Source: Massilia sp. H6
Lineage (GTDB): Bacteria > Pseudomonadota > Gammaproteobacteria > Burkholderiales > Burkholderiaceae_D
DNA: 64,000 nt
NCBI RefSeq assembly: GCF_024802625.1
Contig: NZ_CP103371.1
Span: forward strand, 3,658,001 to 3,722,000
Direction of reading: 5' to 3'
A program made the position numbers and the translations under genes. Below, piece after piece: positions 35,325 through 43,441 of the stretch (positions within the stretch are counted from its first letter, which is position 1; each line of letters begins with the position of its first letter). The notes below the pieces were generated by a model that saw nothing but the letters and a program-made list of their open reading frames with translations, was not told where the DNA came from and ran no database searches.

Positions 35325-36215
35325 ATGTCCTCCGCAGCCCATTTCGTTAATATCGCCGCCTACAAGTTCGTCACCCTCGACAAGCTGGAAGACCTGCGCC
35401 CGCAGTACCAGGCCCTGTGCAACGAGCTCGGACTGAAGGGCACTGTCCTGCTGACACCGGAAGGCATCAATATGTTCGTCTCGGGCACGCGCGCGCATAT
35501 CGACGACTACCTGGCCTGGGTGCGCAGCGACGCCCGCCTGCATGATCTCGAGTGGAAAGAAAGTTTTTCTGCCGAGCAGTCGCACAAGCGCATGCTGGTG
35601 AAGATCAAGCAAGAGATCATCACCATGCGCATGCCGCTGATCAAGCCGGAACTCGGCCGCGCGCCCTCGGTCGACCCGAAGACGCTCAAGCGCTGGCTCG
35701 ATGCGGGCCATGACGACGAAGGCGTGCCAGTCGTGATGATGGAAACCCGCAACGCGTTCGAGGTGGACGTTGGCACCTTTACCAATACGCTCGACTACCG
35801 CATCGACAAGTTCACCGAATTTCCCGAAGTGGCGGCCGCGCACAAGGACGAGCTGGCCGGCAAGACGGTCGTGACCTTCTGCACCGGCGGTATCCGCTGC
35901 GAGAAGGCCGCGATCCACATGAAGGAAATCGGCTACGAGCGCGTATACCAGTTAGATGGCGGCATCTTGAAATATTTCGAGGAAGTCGGCGGCGACCATT
36001 ACACCGGCGACTGCTTCGTGTTCGACTACCGCACCGCACTCAACCCGAAACTGGAACCGACTGAAACCGTGCAGTGCTTTGCCTGCCGGGCCGTCGTCAC
36101 GCCACGCCAGCAATTGTCGCCAGCATATGTGTACGAAGTTTCGTGTCCGCATTGTGTGGGTGCGGATAGCCATGCCGGTGCCGCTGGCGTTGCCCGGGAC
36201 AGTGCAGCAGGCTAG
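35325..36215 (+). CDS. trhO: tRNA uridine-34 hydroxylase (rhodanese-related)
   Basis: Oxygen-dependent enzyme that hydroxylates uridine 34 of some tRNAs on the way to 5-(carboxy)methoxyuridine. N-terminal UPF0176 domain ([18 protein letters not shown]), then a rhodanese domain with the active-site loop around Cys186 in [13 protein letters not shown], and a C-terminal zinc-like motif CFAC...CPHC. The 296-residue length is typical, and the start at 35325 follows a TATAAT-like -10 at 35290-35295. Hydroxylation role comes from characterised E. coli and Bacillus homologues. Confidence 0.93.
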   Translation: MSSAAHFVNIAAYKFVTLDKLEDLRPQYQALCNELGLKGTVLLTPEGINMFVSGTRAHIDDYLAWVRSDARLHDLEWKESFSAEQSHKRMLVKIKQEIITMRMPLIKPELGRAPSVDPKTLKRWLDAGHDDEGVPVVMMETRNAFEVDVGTFTNTLDYRIDKFTEFPEVAAAHKDELAGKTVVTFCTGGIRCEKAAIHMKEIGYERVYQLDGGILKYFEEVGGDHYTGDCFVFDYRTALNPKLEPTETVQCFACRAVVTPRQQLSPAYVYEVSCPHCVGADSHAGAAGVARDSAAG

Positions 36216-36241
36216 TCGGCCTCAGAAAATTATTATATGAA

Positions 36242-36265
36242 TGTAATTTCCGTCGGGAAATTACA
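36242..36265. repeat. 10-bp palindrome TGTAATTTCC-GTCG-GGAAATTACA
   Basis: Perfect arms at 36242-36251 and 36256-36265 with a 4-base spacer, 99 bp upstream of the adhesin GTG and 26 bp after trhO. No T-run follows, so it is a poor terminator; an operator for the adhesin gene is as likely. Confidence 0.6.
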
Positions 36266-36364
36266 ACGCTTGTCGGTTATTTCCCCGTATAGCAACGATT
36301 GGCGTTTTCTTATTGGTTCGCATCACGAATACTTCTCCTTTTTCACAGTTTTTCAGGAGTAGGC

Positions 36365-39300
36365 GTGACCTCACCGATTTTGACAAGCTTCACTGCGTAT
36401 GCTGGCGATAATTTTGTCGTTCTGACTTTTAACGCGCCGCTTGATGCCGCCCACCCTCCCGGGCCGCAGGATTTTTTTCTCGCCACGAATCTGGGCGAAT
36501 TGCCAATCACGGCAATCAGCATCGATGCAATGGCTGGGACCGTCAAGCTGTCTTTCGCTGGCAACCTGCCATCGGGTGAGTTTATCGAAGTTGTTTACCA
36601 GGACCCCACCGGCGGCGACGACATCAATGCCCTCCAGGGTGCGGACGGCGCGGACGTTGCGACCCTGTCTGAGGACACGCTCATCACCACACGCCCTGCC
36701 CCAACTACCCTCGACACCCCAACGCTGGCTCCTGCCAGCGACAGCGGCGCCGCTGGCGACGGCATCACCAATGTGACTACGCCGGTCGTGACCGGCACGG
36801 CTGCCGCGAATGCCACGATCAAGCTCTACGACACCGATGGCACTACCCTGCTGGGAACGACCACCGCCGACGGCGCAGGTAGCTGGAGCATTACCAGCAG
36901 CGTGCTCGGCGCTGGCAGCCATAGCCTGCGCGTGACGCAAACTGACGCCGGCAACCAGACTTCGGCGCTCAGCACCGGCCTGGCGCTGACCATCGACACT
37001 TCGGTGGCGGCCCCCGGCGCGCCGGCCCTGGCCCTGGCCAGCGACAGCGGCACGCCCGGCGACGGCATCACCAATGTGGCGACGCCGACCTTTACCGGCC
37101 TGGCCGAAGCCAACGCCAGCGTGATGCTTTACGCCAACAGCAACACCCTGCTCGGCAGCACCACCGCCGACGGCAGCGGCAACTGGAGCGTCACTTCCAG
37201 CGCCTTGAGTGACGGCCAGTACAGTGTCACGGCGATCCAGACCGATGTTGCAGGCAATGTATCGTCGGCATCGACAGCCTTTGCCTATCGCCTTGATACC
37301 AACGCGCCCGTCAGCACCGCACTGGACCGCAGCAGTGTGCCTGCCTCTAGTGCCACCAGCGGCGCCTTCGTCGCTTCGCTGCTGGCGAGCGACGCCAACA
37401 ATGTCACTTTTGCTTTCGCCGGCGGCAATGGCAGCAACGATGCCGACAATGCGAAGTTCACGATCGACGGCGACACGCTGATGGCTGCGCAAGACCTCGC
37501 TAGCGGCACTTACCGCTTTTACGTCACGGCCACCGATAGCGCCGGCAATGCCGCGTTCCAGGAACTGTCCCTGAACGTGGTCTCGGCGCCGACCGTCATC
37601 TCGATCGATCTCATCGACGCGGCCACTGCCCCGACCAACGCGACCAGCGTCTCGTACATCGTCACGTTCGACCAGGAAGTTAGCGGCGTCAATGTCGGCG
37701 ACTTTTCCTTGACCACGACCGGCACCGCGTCCGGCACGGTGGGCTCAATGTTTGGCAGCGGCAACAGTTACACCGTCACGGTCAATGGCCTCGCCGGCGA
37801 CGGCACCGTGCGCCTGGATCTGAACGCCAACGGCACCGGCATCCAGAATGCGAGCGGCATTGCCCTCGCCGGCGGCTTCACGGCAGGCGACAGCGTCAAC
37901 CTCGACCATACCGCCCCAACCGCACCCGCTTCATTCACACTGGTGAACAGCGACGACAGCGGCATCTCCAACAGCGATGCCATTACCAGCATGACCACGC
38001 CGCGCCTGAGCGGCACCGGTGAAGCCAACGTCACCGTCAATCTGTACGATACCGACGGCACGACCCTGCTCGGCACCACGCTGGCCGACGCCGAGGGCCA
38101 CTGGACCATCTCCAGCAGCATGCTAGAGGAAGGTACCCACACGCTGACGGTGCGCCAGGTCGATGCTGCCGGCAATGTCTCGGCCCCCAGCCCTGGCTTG
38201 AGCGTGACGATCGATACGATCGCGCCCGAAGCGGGCGCCGCGCCACTGCTGGCTGCCGAGAGCGATAGCGGCGCGCCTGGCGACGGCATCACCACGGTGT
38301 CGCGTCCCGTGCTGACCGGTACTGCCGAAGAGGGTGCACTGGTAACTTTGTACGACAGCAATGGCATCACCGTGCTCGGCACTGCCACCGCTAGCGAAAC
38401 TGGCGATTGGAGCATCACCGCCAGCACGCTGGCCGTTGGCGCCCATGCGCTGAGCTACAAGAGTACTGACCTTGCAGGCAACGTCTCGGCCGCCAGCGCA
38501 GCGCTGAACCTGACGATCGAGGTGCCGCCGGCGGCACCACCGCCGCCGGCACCACCGGCCCCGCCCCCACCGGCACCGCCGGCACCGCCAAGCACCCCGA
38601 CCCAGCCAGCGCCGCCTCCCCTGGTCGACGGCGTTGCAGTCGAGAGCCGCCCAACCATCCTGGCCGATGGCAGCTTCGGCACCAAGGTTACGGTGCCAGT
38701 GATCACCCTCGGACGGAACGATAGCAGCGGCAGACCAGACGCCGCCGACATCGTGCTGGCTCGCTCCGGCGCCACCGACACGCTGCGGGTGGAAGTTGGC
38801 AACGGCATCGGCCTGACCGCGGTCGGCGGCCCCAGCAATCGTGTCAGCACGTATTCGGATGACACGATCGGGAAGATCCTGACGCTAACGAAAATGCCAC
38901 TACCCGATCAGAGTTACCTCTGGGAGAGCGGAAGCGACTTCATCAAATCGCTGCCAGGCGAAACCACGCTGGTGGTACAGCAGATTACGCCGGAATCGTC
39001 GCCAACGACTGTTTCGAACTTGACCATCACTGGCACCAGTAGCACCACCGAGCGCACCGCCCTGGTCATCGATGCACAAAACCTGGGCGCAGGTAACACG
39101 ATCGAGTTGAAGAGCGTCGATTACTCCACCATCATCGGCAATGCCAACATCGTCGCCTCGACGGCCGGGCAAATGCTCGTGGGCGACTCTGCGGCACAAC
39201 AGTTTACGATCTCCGGCGGCCAGAGTTCGGTATATTCCGGCGGTGGCAACGACGCGATCCAGATGCTGTCTTCGTCTGTACCGAGTATCATCCCGAGCAA

Positions 39301-39856
39301 CGACATCGTCCATGGCGGCCAGGGCTCCGATGTGGTGGGCTTCAGCGGCGTGCGCACGGACTACCGGATCGAGAAATTCAATGCCCATACGGTAGTCACT
39401 GAACTCAACGGCAACAAGAATAGCGTCAAACTGATCAACGTCGAAACGATCAAGTTTGCCGATACCGAACTGGCTGTCAGCACCGGTGTCACAGTGTCGA
39501 CCGTCGCCGCCCTTTATGGCAACATCCTGGGCCGTCAGGCAGATCTGGCAGGAATCGAATTCTGGTCGACTGCAGCGCAGCGCGGTCTCACACTTGGCAC
39601 GATCGCTGTCGAGATGATCAAGAGTGGCGAAGCCTCCGGCAAGCTGGCGGTGTTCAATGGCAGTGCTGCGCATGACATCAACTTGCTCTACCAAACCCTG
39701 TTCAACCGTAATGCCGACGACGCCGGGCTGGCGTATTGGGTAGGCTCGATGCAGGCTGGCATGAGCCTGGAACAAGTCGCCGATCAGTTCATTACCATCT
39801 CGACTGAATTTGTCGGGCAAAAAGTCACTGACGCGCAGATGAACTTCTTCTTCTAA
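36365..39856 (+). CDS. Large Ig-like repeat surface protein with C-terminal DUF4214 module, probable type I secretion substrate
   Basis: A 1163-residue, apparently cysteine-free, acidic protein with no N-terminal signal. Order: SwmB-like domain (ILTSFTAYAGDNFVVLTF, about 1-100), a series of Ig-like repeats marked by SDSGxxGDGIT at about 125, 226, 530 and 634, a Pro-rich hinge (PPAAPPPPAPPAPPPP, about 720-755), degenerate RTX-type GGxG turns (YSGGGNDAI, HGGQGSDVV, about 955-990), and two DUF4214 half-repeats (LYGNILGRQADLAGIEFW; LFNRNADDAGLAYW). It ends in NFFF, similar to terminal signals of type I secreted proteases. The GTG at 36365 has AGGAG 5 bases upstream. The type I secretion operon lies close by. 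Confidence 0.84.
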   Translation: MTSPILTSFTAYAGDNFVVLTFNAPLDAAHPPGPQDFFLATNLGELPITAISIDAMAGTVKLSFAGNLPSGEFIEVVYQDPTGGDDINALQGADGADVATLSEDTLITTRPAPTTLDTPTLAPASDSGAAGDGITNVTTPVVTGTAAANATIKLYDTDGTTLLGTTTADGAGSWSITSSVLGAGSHSLRVTQTDAGNQTSALSTGLALTIDTSVAAPGAPALALASDSGTPGDGITNVATPTFTGLAEANASVMLYANSNTLLGSTTADGSGNWSVTSSALSDGQYSVTAIQTDVAGNVSSASTAFAYRLDTNAPVSTALDRSSVPASSATSGAFVASLLASDANNVTFAFAGGNGSNDADNAKFTIDGDTLMAAQDLASGTYRFYVTATDSAGNAAFQELSLNVVSAPTVISIDLIDAATAPTNATSVSYIVTFDQEVSGVNVGDFSLTTTGTASGTVGSMFGSGNSYTVTVNGLAGDGTVRLDLNANGTGIQNASGIALAGGFTAGDSVNLDHTAPTAPASFTLVNSDDSGISNSDAITSMTTPRLSGTGEANVTVNLYDTDGTTLLGTTLADAEGHWTISSSMLEEGTHTLTVRQVDAAGNVSAPSPGLSVTIDTIAPEAGAAPLLAAESDSGAPGDGITTVSRPVLTGTAEEGALVTLYDSNGITVLGTATASETGDWSITASTLAVGAHALSYKSTDLAGNVSAASAALNLTIEVPPAAPPPPAPPAPPPPAPPAPPSTPTQPAPPPLVDGVAVESRPTILADGSFGTKVTVPVITLGRNDSSGRPDAADIVLARSGATDTLRVEVGNGIGLTAVGGPSNRVSTYSDDTIGKILTLTKMPLPDQSYLWESGSDFIKSLPGETTLVVQQITPESSPTTVSNLTITGTSSTTERTALVIDAQNLGAGNTIELKSVDYSTIIGNANIVASTAGQMLVGDSAAQQFTISGGQSSVYSGGGNDAIQMLSSSVPSIIPSNDIVHGGQGSDVVGFSGVRTDYRIEKFNAHTVVTELNGNKNSVKLINVETIKFADTELAVSTGVTVSTVAALYGNILGRQADLAGIEFWSTAAQRGLTLGTIAVEMIKSGEASGKLAVFNGSAAHDINLLYQTLFNRNADDAGLAYWVGSMQAGMSLEQVADQFITISTEFVGQKVTDAQMNFFF

Positions 39857-39905
39857 CGCATCAGCAATCCGGGCATCCGGGCGGTGCCAGGAGTGGAAAC
39901 AACAA

Positions 39906-39950
39906 TGAAATATTATTTCAATTGATTGAAAATTTTGAAATAATATTTCA
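39906..39950. repeat. 16-bp perfect AT-rich inverted repeat
   Basis: Arms TGAAATATTATTTCAA (39906-39921) and TTGAAATAATATTTCA (39935-39950), loop 13 bases. It lies 50 bp after the adhesin stop and just before the terminator. The arms are very AT-rich in an otherwise GC-rich region, which is unusual. Confidence 0.9.
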
Positions 39951-39952
39951 TC

Positions 39953-39982
39953 AAACGCGGACGCAACGTCCGCGTTTTTTTT
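39953..39982 (+). terminator. Intrinsic terminator of the adhesin gene
   Basis: Stem AAACGCGGACG (39953-39963)/CGTCCGCGTTT (39967-39977) with a 3-base loop CAA, followed by a run of T to 39982. A textbook Rho-independent terminator for the plus strand. On the minus strand it follows the stop of the 193-residue DUF4214 gene but the T-run there is only three bases. Confidence 0.92.
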
Positions 39983-40563
39983 CAATTGAATATTCCGGTC
40001 GTATCCAGCCCGGTGGTGCCAGCGCCGACTATCTGCGCGATCACGCCGTCGACCACGCCAACGTCCTGGGCCATGGCACCGGTCTGCAGGTCTTTAATGG
40101 TGGCGATCCAGTCGCTGGCAATCTTGTTGGCCGCTACCCCGCTATAAGCCGACTTTTCCTCGGGCAGATCGAGTCGCTCGGTAAACACCGCTGCGGCTTC
40201 CCAGCGTGCCCGGAAGGCGATCTTGTCGTTACCCTGGGCGCCGTCGGCGATCCGGGTGACCATGTTGTCGATCGAGACCTGGCTGGTCTCGAGCAGGCCA
40301 GCCCAGTAATCGACACCTGCCATTTCCGCTGCTCGTCCGAACAGCTTGTCGTAGGTGGCGGTCACCATGGCTCGGGCATCGAGGCCGGTGTACATGTCGC
40401 GGTATTCTTGCGAAAGCGAAAATTGGCGCGCCATGTCATGACCGGCGTCGGGATTGGCGGCAAGGGCGCCCTTCCAGTAGTCTAGCCCCGCGGCATCGGC
40501 CGGGCGGCTGAAATAGGAGATGTACAGTTTCTGTACTGCAGCGGTTTGCAAATCGGTTGCCAT
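39982..40563 (-). CDS. Short single-module DUF4214 protein
   Basis: A 193-residue cysteine-free protein that is almost only a DUF4214 module: AAVQKLYISYFSRPADAAGLDYW and, in the second half-repeat, ATYDKLFGRAAEMAGVDYWAG. It aligns along its first 150 residues with the N-terminus of the 644-residue S-layer-like protein at 45482-47416, so the two are paralogues. No signal peptide is present, consistent with type I export. A GGAG ribosome-binding site precedes the ATG at 40563. Upstream lies a 12-bp inverted repeat. It may be a minor surface subunit or anchor; this is inference. Confidence 0.82.
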   Translation of the reverse strand: MATDLQTAAVQKLYISYFSRPADAAGLDYWKGALAANPDAGHDMARQFSLSQEYRDMYTGLDARAMVTATYDKLFGRAAEMAGVDYWAGLLETSQVSIDNMVTRIADGAQGNDKIAFRARWEAAAVFTERLDLPEEKSAYSGVAANKIASDWIATIKDLQTGAMAQDVGVVDGVIAQIVGAGTTGLDTTGIFN

Positions 40564-40627
40564 GTCGCGCTCCGTCAGGTTGGGAGCGTCGATCGTAGCG
40601 CAAGCCGAAAAAAAGCGGCGCAGAACA

Positions 40628-40660
40628 CCACTTAGAGCGAAGTTAATACGCTTTAAGTGG
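40628..40660. repeat. 12-bp inverted repeat, one mismatch, upstream of the 193-residue DUF4214 gene
   Basis: CCACTTAGAGCG (40628-40639) and CGCTTTAAGTGG (40649-40660) with a 9-base spacer. It lies 64 bp upstream of the minus-strand start and is a candidate operator for that gene. Confidence 0.55.
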
Positions 40661-40699
40661 ATTTACTAACATATAGAGATTTTTAAAGTTTAAGAAAGA

Positions 40700-40725
40700 A
40701 CAAACACCGGCGGTGCGGTGTTTGT
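40700..40725 (-). terminator. Terminator of the type I secretion operon
   Basis: Stem ACAAACACCG/CGGTGTTTGT with a 6-base loop, directly after the TolC-type gene stop in the minus direction, followed on that strand by the T-rich TTCTTTCTTAAAC. It closes the three-gene operon. Confidence 0.75.
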
Positions 40726-40731
40726 CAGACC

Positions 40732-42087
40732 TCAACGAAAATACGCTGCGATTTCGCGTACAGAATCCGAGGTCAAGGTGCCTGCTGCTGCGCGCAGGCG
40801 CAGCAATCCTACCAAATAGACATAACGAGCCTGGGCCAGGTCACGCTGGCTGGTGAACAGCTGTTGTTGCGCATTGAGCAAATCGAGGTTGATGCGTACG
40901 CCCCCCTTGATCGATTTCTCGGTGGCCGTCATTAACAGCTTGCCCGACTCGACCGCCTTGCTCAAGGCGTCGATCTTGCGCGCGCTGCTCGTTACCAGGC
41001 TATGGGCCTGGCGCAGCTCAAGCAGGACGTCGTTGGTGCGCACGTCCAGCTCTGCCTGCGCGCGTCCATAGCTCGCGGCAGCCTGACGGGTTGTGGCATT
41101 GATCGCTCCGCCTTGATAGATCGGGATGTTTACCTGCAGGCCGAGCTGGCGGTTGGTATTTTCCTGGTTCAGATTGGTGAGCGATTCGCTGTCGTTCTTG
41201 CTATAGACCCCGACGAAGTCCACCCGCGGGTAGTGTCCCGCGCGGTTACGGCTAATGTCCAGGCGGGCATTCTCGACCGCCAGCCGGGATGCGGCCAGCA
41301 GGTTGTTACGTTCCAGAGCCAGCTTGCGCCAGTCCTCGAACGACGCAGGGGTCAGCTCGGCCGGCCGAAAATCATTTCCCAATCGGTCCAGCTCGCCTGG
41401 ATCCATGCCGATTACCCCTTCCAGCGTATTGCGGGCGGCAGTCAAGTTGTCCTGGGATTCGATGAGCTGCGCTTCGGCCAGTTCAAGCCGGGCCTGGGTT
41501 TCAAGCATGTCGGTCTTGGTCCCCTCGCCTTTTTCGAACAGGCGCTGGTTGACCTTCTGGCTTTCCAGGAAAGCATCGCGCTGGACCCGGGCCAGCGCCA
41601 GCTGGTCCTGAGCAAACAGCACGTCGAGGTAAGTGCTGACCACCCGCACCGACACCTCGTCGATACCTGCCTCATAAGCTTGTTCAGCCTGCTCGGTCTG
41701 CACCTTGCCCTGGCGATAGCGCGCAATGGCTTCCATGTTGAACAAAGGCTGACGCAACTGCACCACGGCGGAGCGGCTGGTATAGCGTGGATGGCTGATC
41801 CGGGGTCTGCCGAACTGGTCCACGGATTCCTGGTCGGCCACGTTCTTGCCATACGAGAAGCTGCCTCCTACTTGCGGAAGCAGCTGGGCACGACCGAGGA
41901 TGCGGTTTTCCTTGCCCGCCTCGTGCTCGTAGAAGCGCATCCGGAAAGAAGGATCGTGCCTGATCGCCGCGTCATAGGCCTGCTGCAGCGTCACCGCCCC
42001 GGCGCTACCGGCGGCCGCGAGCAAGACGGCCAACGCCGCGGCACGCAGCGACGTACCGCCTGCACGGGTTTTCATGGTTGCGCGCAT
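40732..42087 (-). CDS. TolC-family outer-membrane channel of the type I secretion system
   Basis: Forms the outer-membrane and periplasmic tunnel. The 451 residues have a signal peptide (ALAVLLAAAGSAGA) and two TolC-like repeats with long amphipathic helices: TLQQAYDAAIRHDPSFRM near the N-terminus and NIPIYQGGAINATTRQA before the last helices. The NIPIYQGG strand is the usual family marker. It is one base downstream of the adaptor gene and ends the operon. By analogy this is a PrtF/AprF-like partner of the protease and S-layer secretion group. Confidence 0.9.
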   Translation of the reverse strand: MRATMKTRAGGTSLRAAALAVLLAAAGSAGAVTLQQAYDAAIRHDPSFRMRFYEHEAGKENRILGRAQLLPQVGGSFSYGKNVADQESVDQFGRPRISHPRYTSRSAVVQLRQPLFNMEAIARYRQGKVQTEQAEQAYEAGIDEVSVRVVSTYLDVLFAQDQLALARVQRDAFLESQKVNQRLFEKGEGTKTDMLETQARLELAEAQLIESQDNLTAARNTLEGVIGMDPGELDRLGNDFRPAELTPASFEDWRKLALERNNLLAASRLAVENARLDISRNRAGHYPRVDFVGVYSKNDSESLTNLNQENTNRQLGLQVNIPIYQGGAINATTRQAAASYGRAQAELDVRTNDVLLELRQAHSLVTSSARKIDALSKAVESGKLLMTATEKSIKGGVRINLDLLNAQQQLFTSQRDLAQARYVYLVGLLRLRAAAGTLTSDSVREIAAYFR

Positions 42088-42088
42088 A

Positions 42089-43441
42089 TCAATCCTCGCT
42101 CATCGACGACTGGGCACGGTCCACCAGCGGCTTGAGCAGGTAATTCATCATCGTGCGCTCGCCGGTCTTGACGAACAGCTCCACCGGCATGCCGGGACGG
42201 ATGTCCATCTTGTTCTCGGCAATCTTCTTGGCGCCCGCCTGCGTTACTTTCACATGCACCACGTAATACGGCATCCCGGTGCGCTCTTCGACATTGCGGT
42301 CGGCCGCGACGCTGACGACTTCACCTTCGATATGCGGTGTACGATTGGTATTGAACGCCGAGAACATCAGCTCGACTTTCAATCCTGCGTGTACCTTGTC
42401 CACCAGATTGGTTGGCAGCTGGCCTTCGACCACCAGCGCGTCGTTGGTCGGCACGATGTCCATCATCTTGAAGCCGGGGGCGACCACGCCGCCATTGGTG
42501 AACACTGCCAGGTTCACAACAGTCCCGTCGACCGGCGACTTGACTTCAACGTTGGAAAGCTCGAAGTTCTGCGCCTGCAGGCGCGCACCCTGCCCCTGGG
42601 TCTCGCGCTGGACGTCGGACAACTGGGAGCGCACTTCTTTCTGGTAATCCTGGATACGCTGCGACTTACGCAATACCAACTCCGTCACCTGGCGCTGGGA
42701 ACGGCCGATGTTGCCGATGTCTTCAGAGATTTCGCCGCCCAATTGCGCGTAGGTGCGCTCCAGGTCGAGCAAGCGGTTGCGTGCAACATAACCTTCCTTG
42801 GCCAGGTCGCGCATGCCGCCCAGCTGCTCTTTCAAAAAGCTCACCTGTTCCTTCTTGCTGTTGCGCGACTCTTCCAGGCCGCGAATCTGCAGCTTCAGGC
42901 CGGCAACGCTTTCGTCAAGGGCACCCAATTCGCTTTGCAACGACAGCTGGCGCGACGACAGCAAGGCATTCTGCAGGCTGATCAGGTCCGCCACCTGCGG
43001 CTCGCCACGGCGCTTCTCGAGCTCGGCGGGGAAAGTGATCTGCTTGCGGCCGTCGCGTTCGGCCATCAGGCGGGCTTCGGCAGCCAGCGCTGACAGGTAC
43101 TGGCTCTCGGTTGCCTGGACGCCAGACTGCGCCATTACCGAATTCATGCGCACCAGCACCTGGCCAGCCTTGACCACGTCGCCATTGCGTACCAGCAGCT
43201 CCTGCACCGTACCGCCCGATTGGTGCTGGACCGCCTGGCGGTTCGATTCCTTGGCCACGGTGCCACTGAGCGGCACGCCTTTATCCAGCGGCGCCAGCAG
43301 CGCCCACAGCAAAAAGCCGCCGACGCCGAACAGTACGATGATCCAGCCGAACCGGCTGTATGCGCTGGAATCGGTATTGACTTCGAGCGGTGTGGCGTCA
43401 TGGGCGATGACGTCAGTCGCTTCACTTTTCAACAGCTTCAT
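42089..43441 (-). CDS. HlyD/PrtE-family membrane fusion protein
   Basis: Periplasmic adaptor joining ABC exporter and TolC-type channel. The 450 residues contain one N-terminal membrane helix (GWIIVLFGVGGFLLWALLAP), a lipoyl/barrel half (GGTVQELLVRNGDVVKAGQVL), a long coiled-coil hairpin (about 150-300), and the returning barrel (VKSPVDGTVVNLAVFTNGGVV) ending in DIRPGMPVELFVKTGERTMM. Start overlaps the ABC gene stop by one base (TAATG). Confidence 0.93.
   Translation of the reverse strand: MKLLKSEATDVIAHDATPLEVNTDSSAYSRFGWIIVLFGVGGFLLWALLAPLDKGVPLSGTVAKESNRQAVQHQSGGTVQELLVRNGDVVKAGQVLVRMNSVMAQSGVQATESQYLSALAAEARLMAERDGRKQITFPAELEKRRGEPQVADLISLQNALLSSRQLSLQSELGALDESVAGLKLQIRGLEESRNSKKEQVSFLKEQLGGMRDLAKEGYVARNRLLDLERTYAQLGGEISEDIGNIGRSQRQVTELVLRKSQRIQDYQKEVRSQLSDVQRETQGQGARLQAQNFELSNVEVKSPVDGTVVNLAVFTNGGVVAPGFKMMDIVPTNDALVVEGQLPTNLVDKVHAGLKVELMFSAFNTNRTPHIEGEVVSVAADRNVEERTGMPYYVVHVKVTQAGAKKIAENKMDIRPGMPVELFVKTGERTMMNYLLKPLVDRAQSSMSED

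Noticed and set aside
36736..38560. Repeated DNA segments in the adhesin gene considered as CRISPR or mobile repeats
   Set aside because: The repeats are in-frame coding units of Ig-like domains with diverged sequence, not short regular direct repeats with unique spacers.
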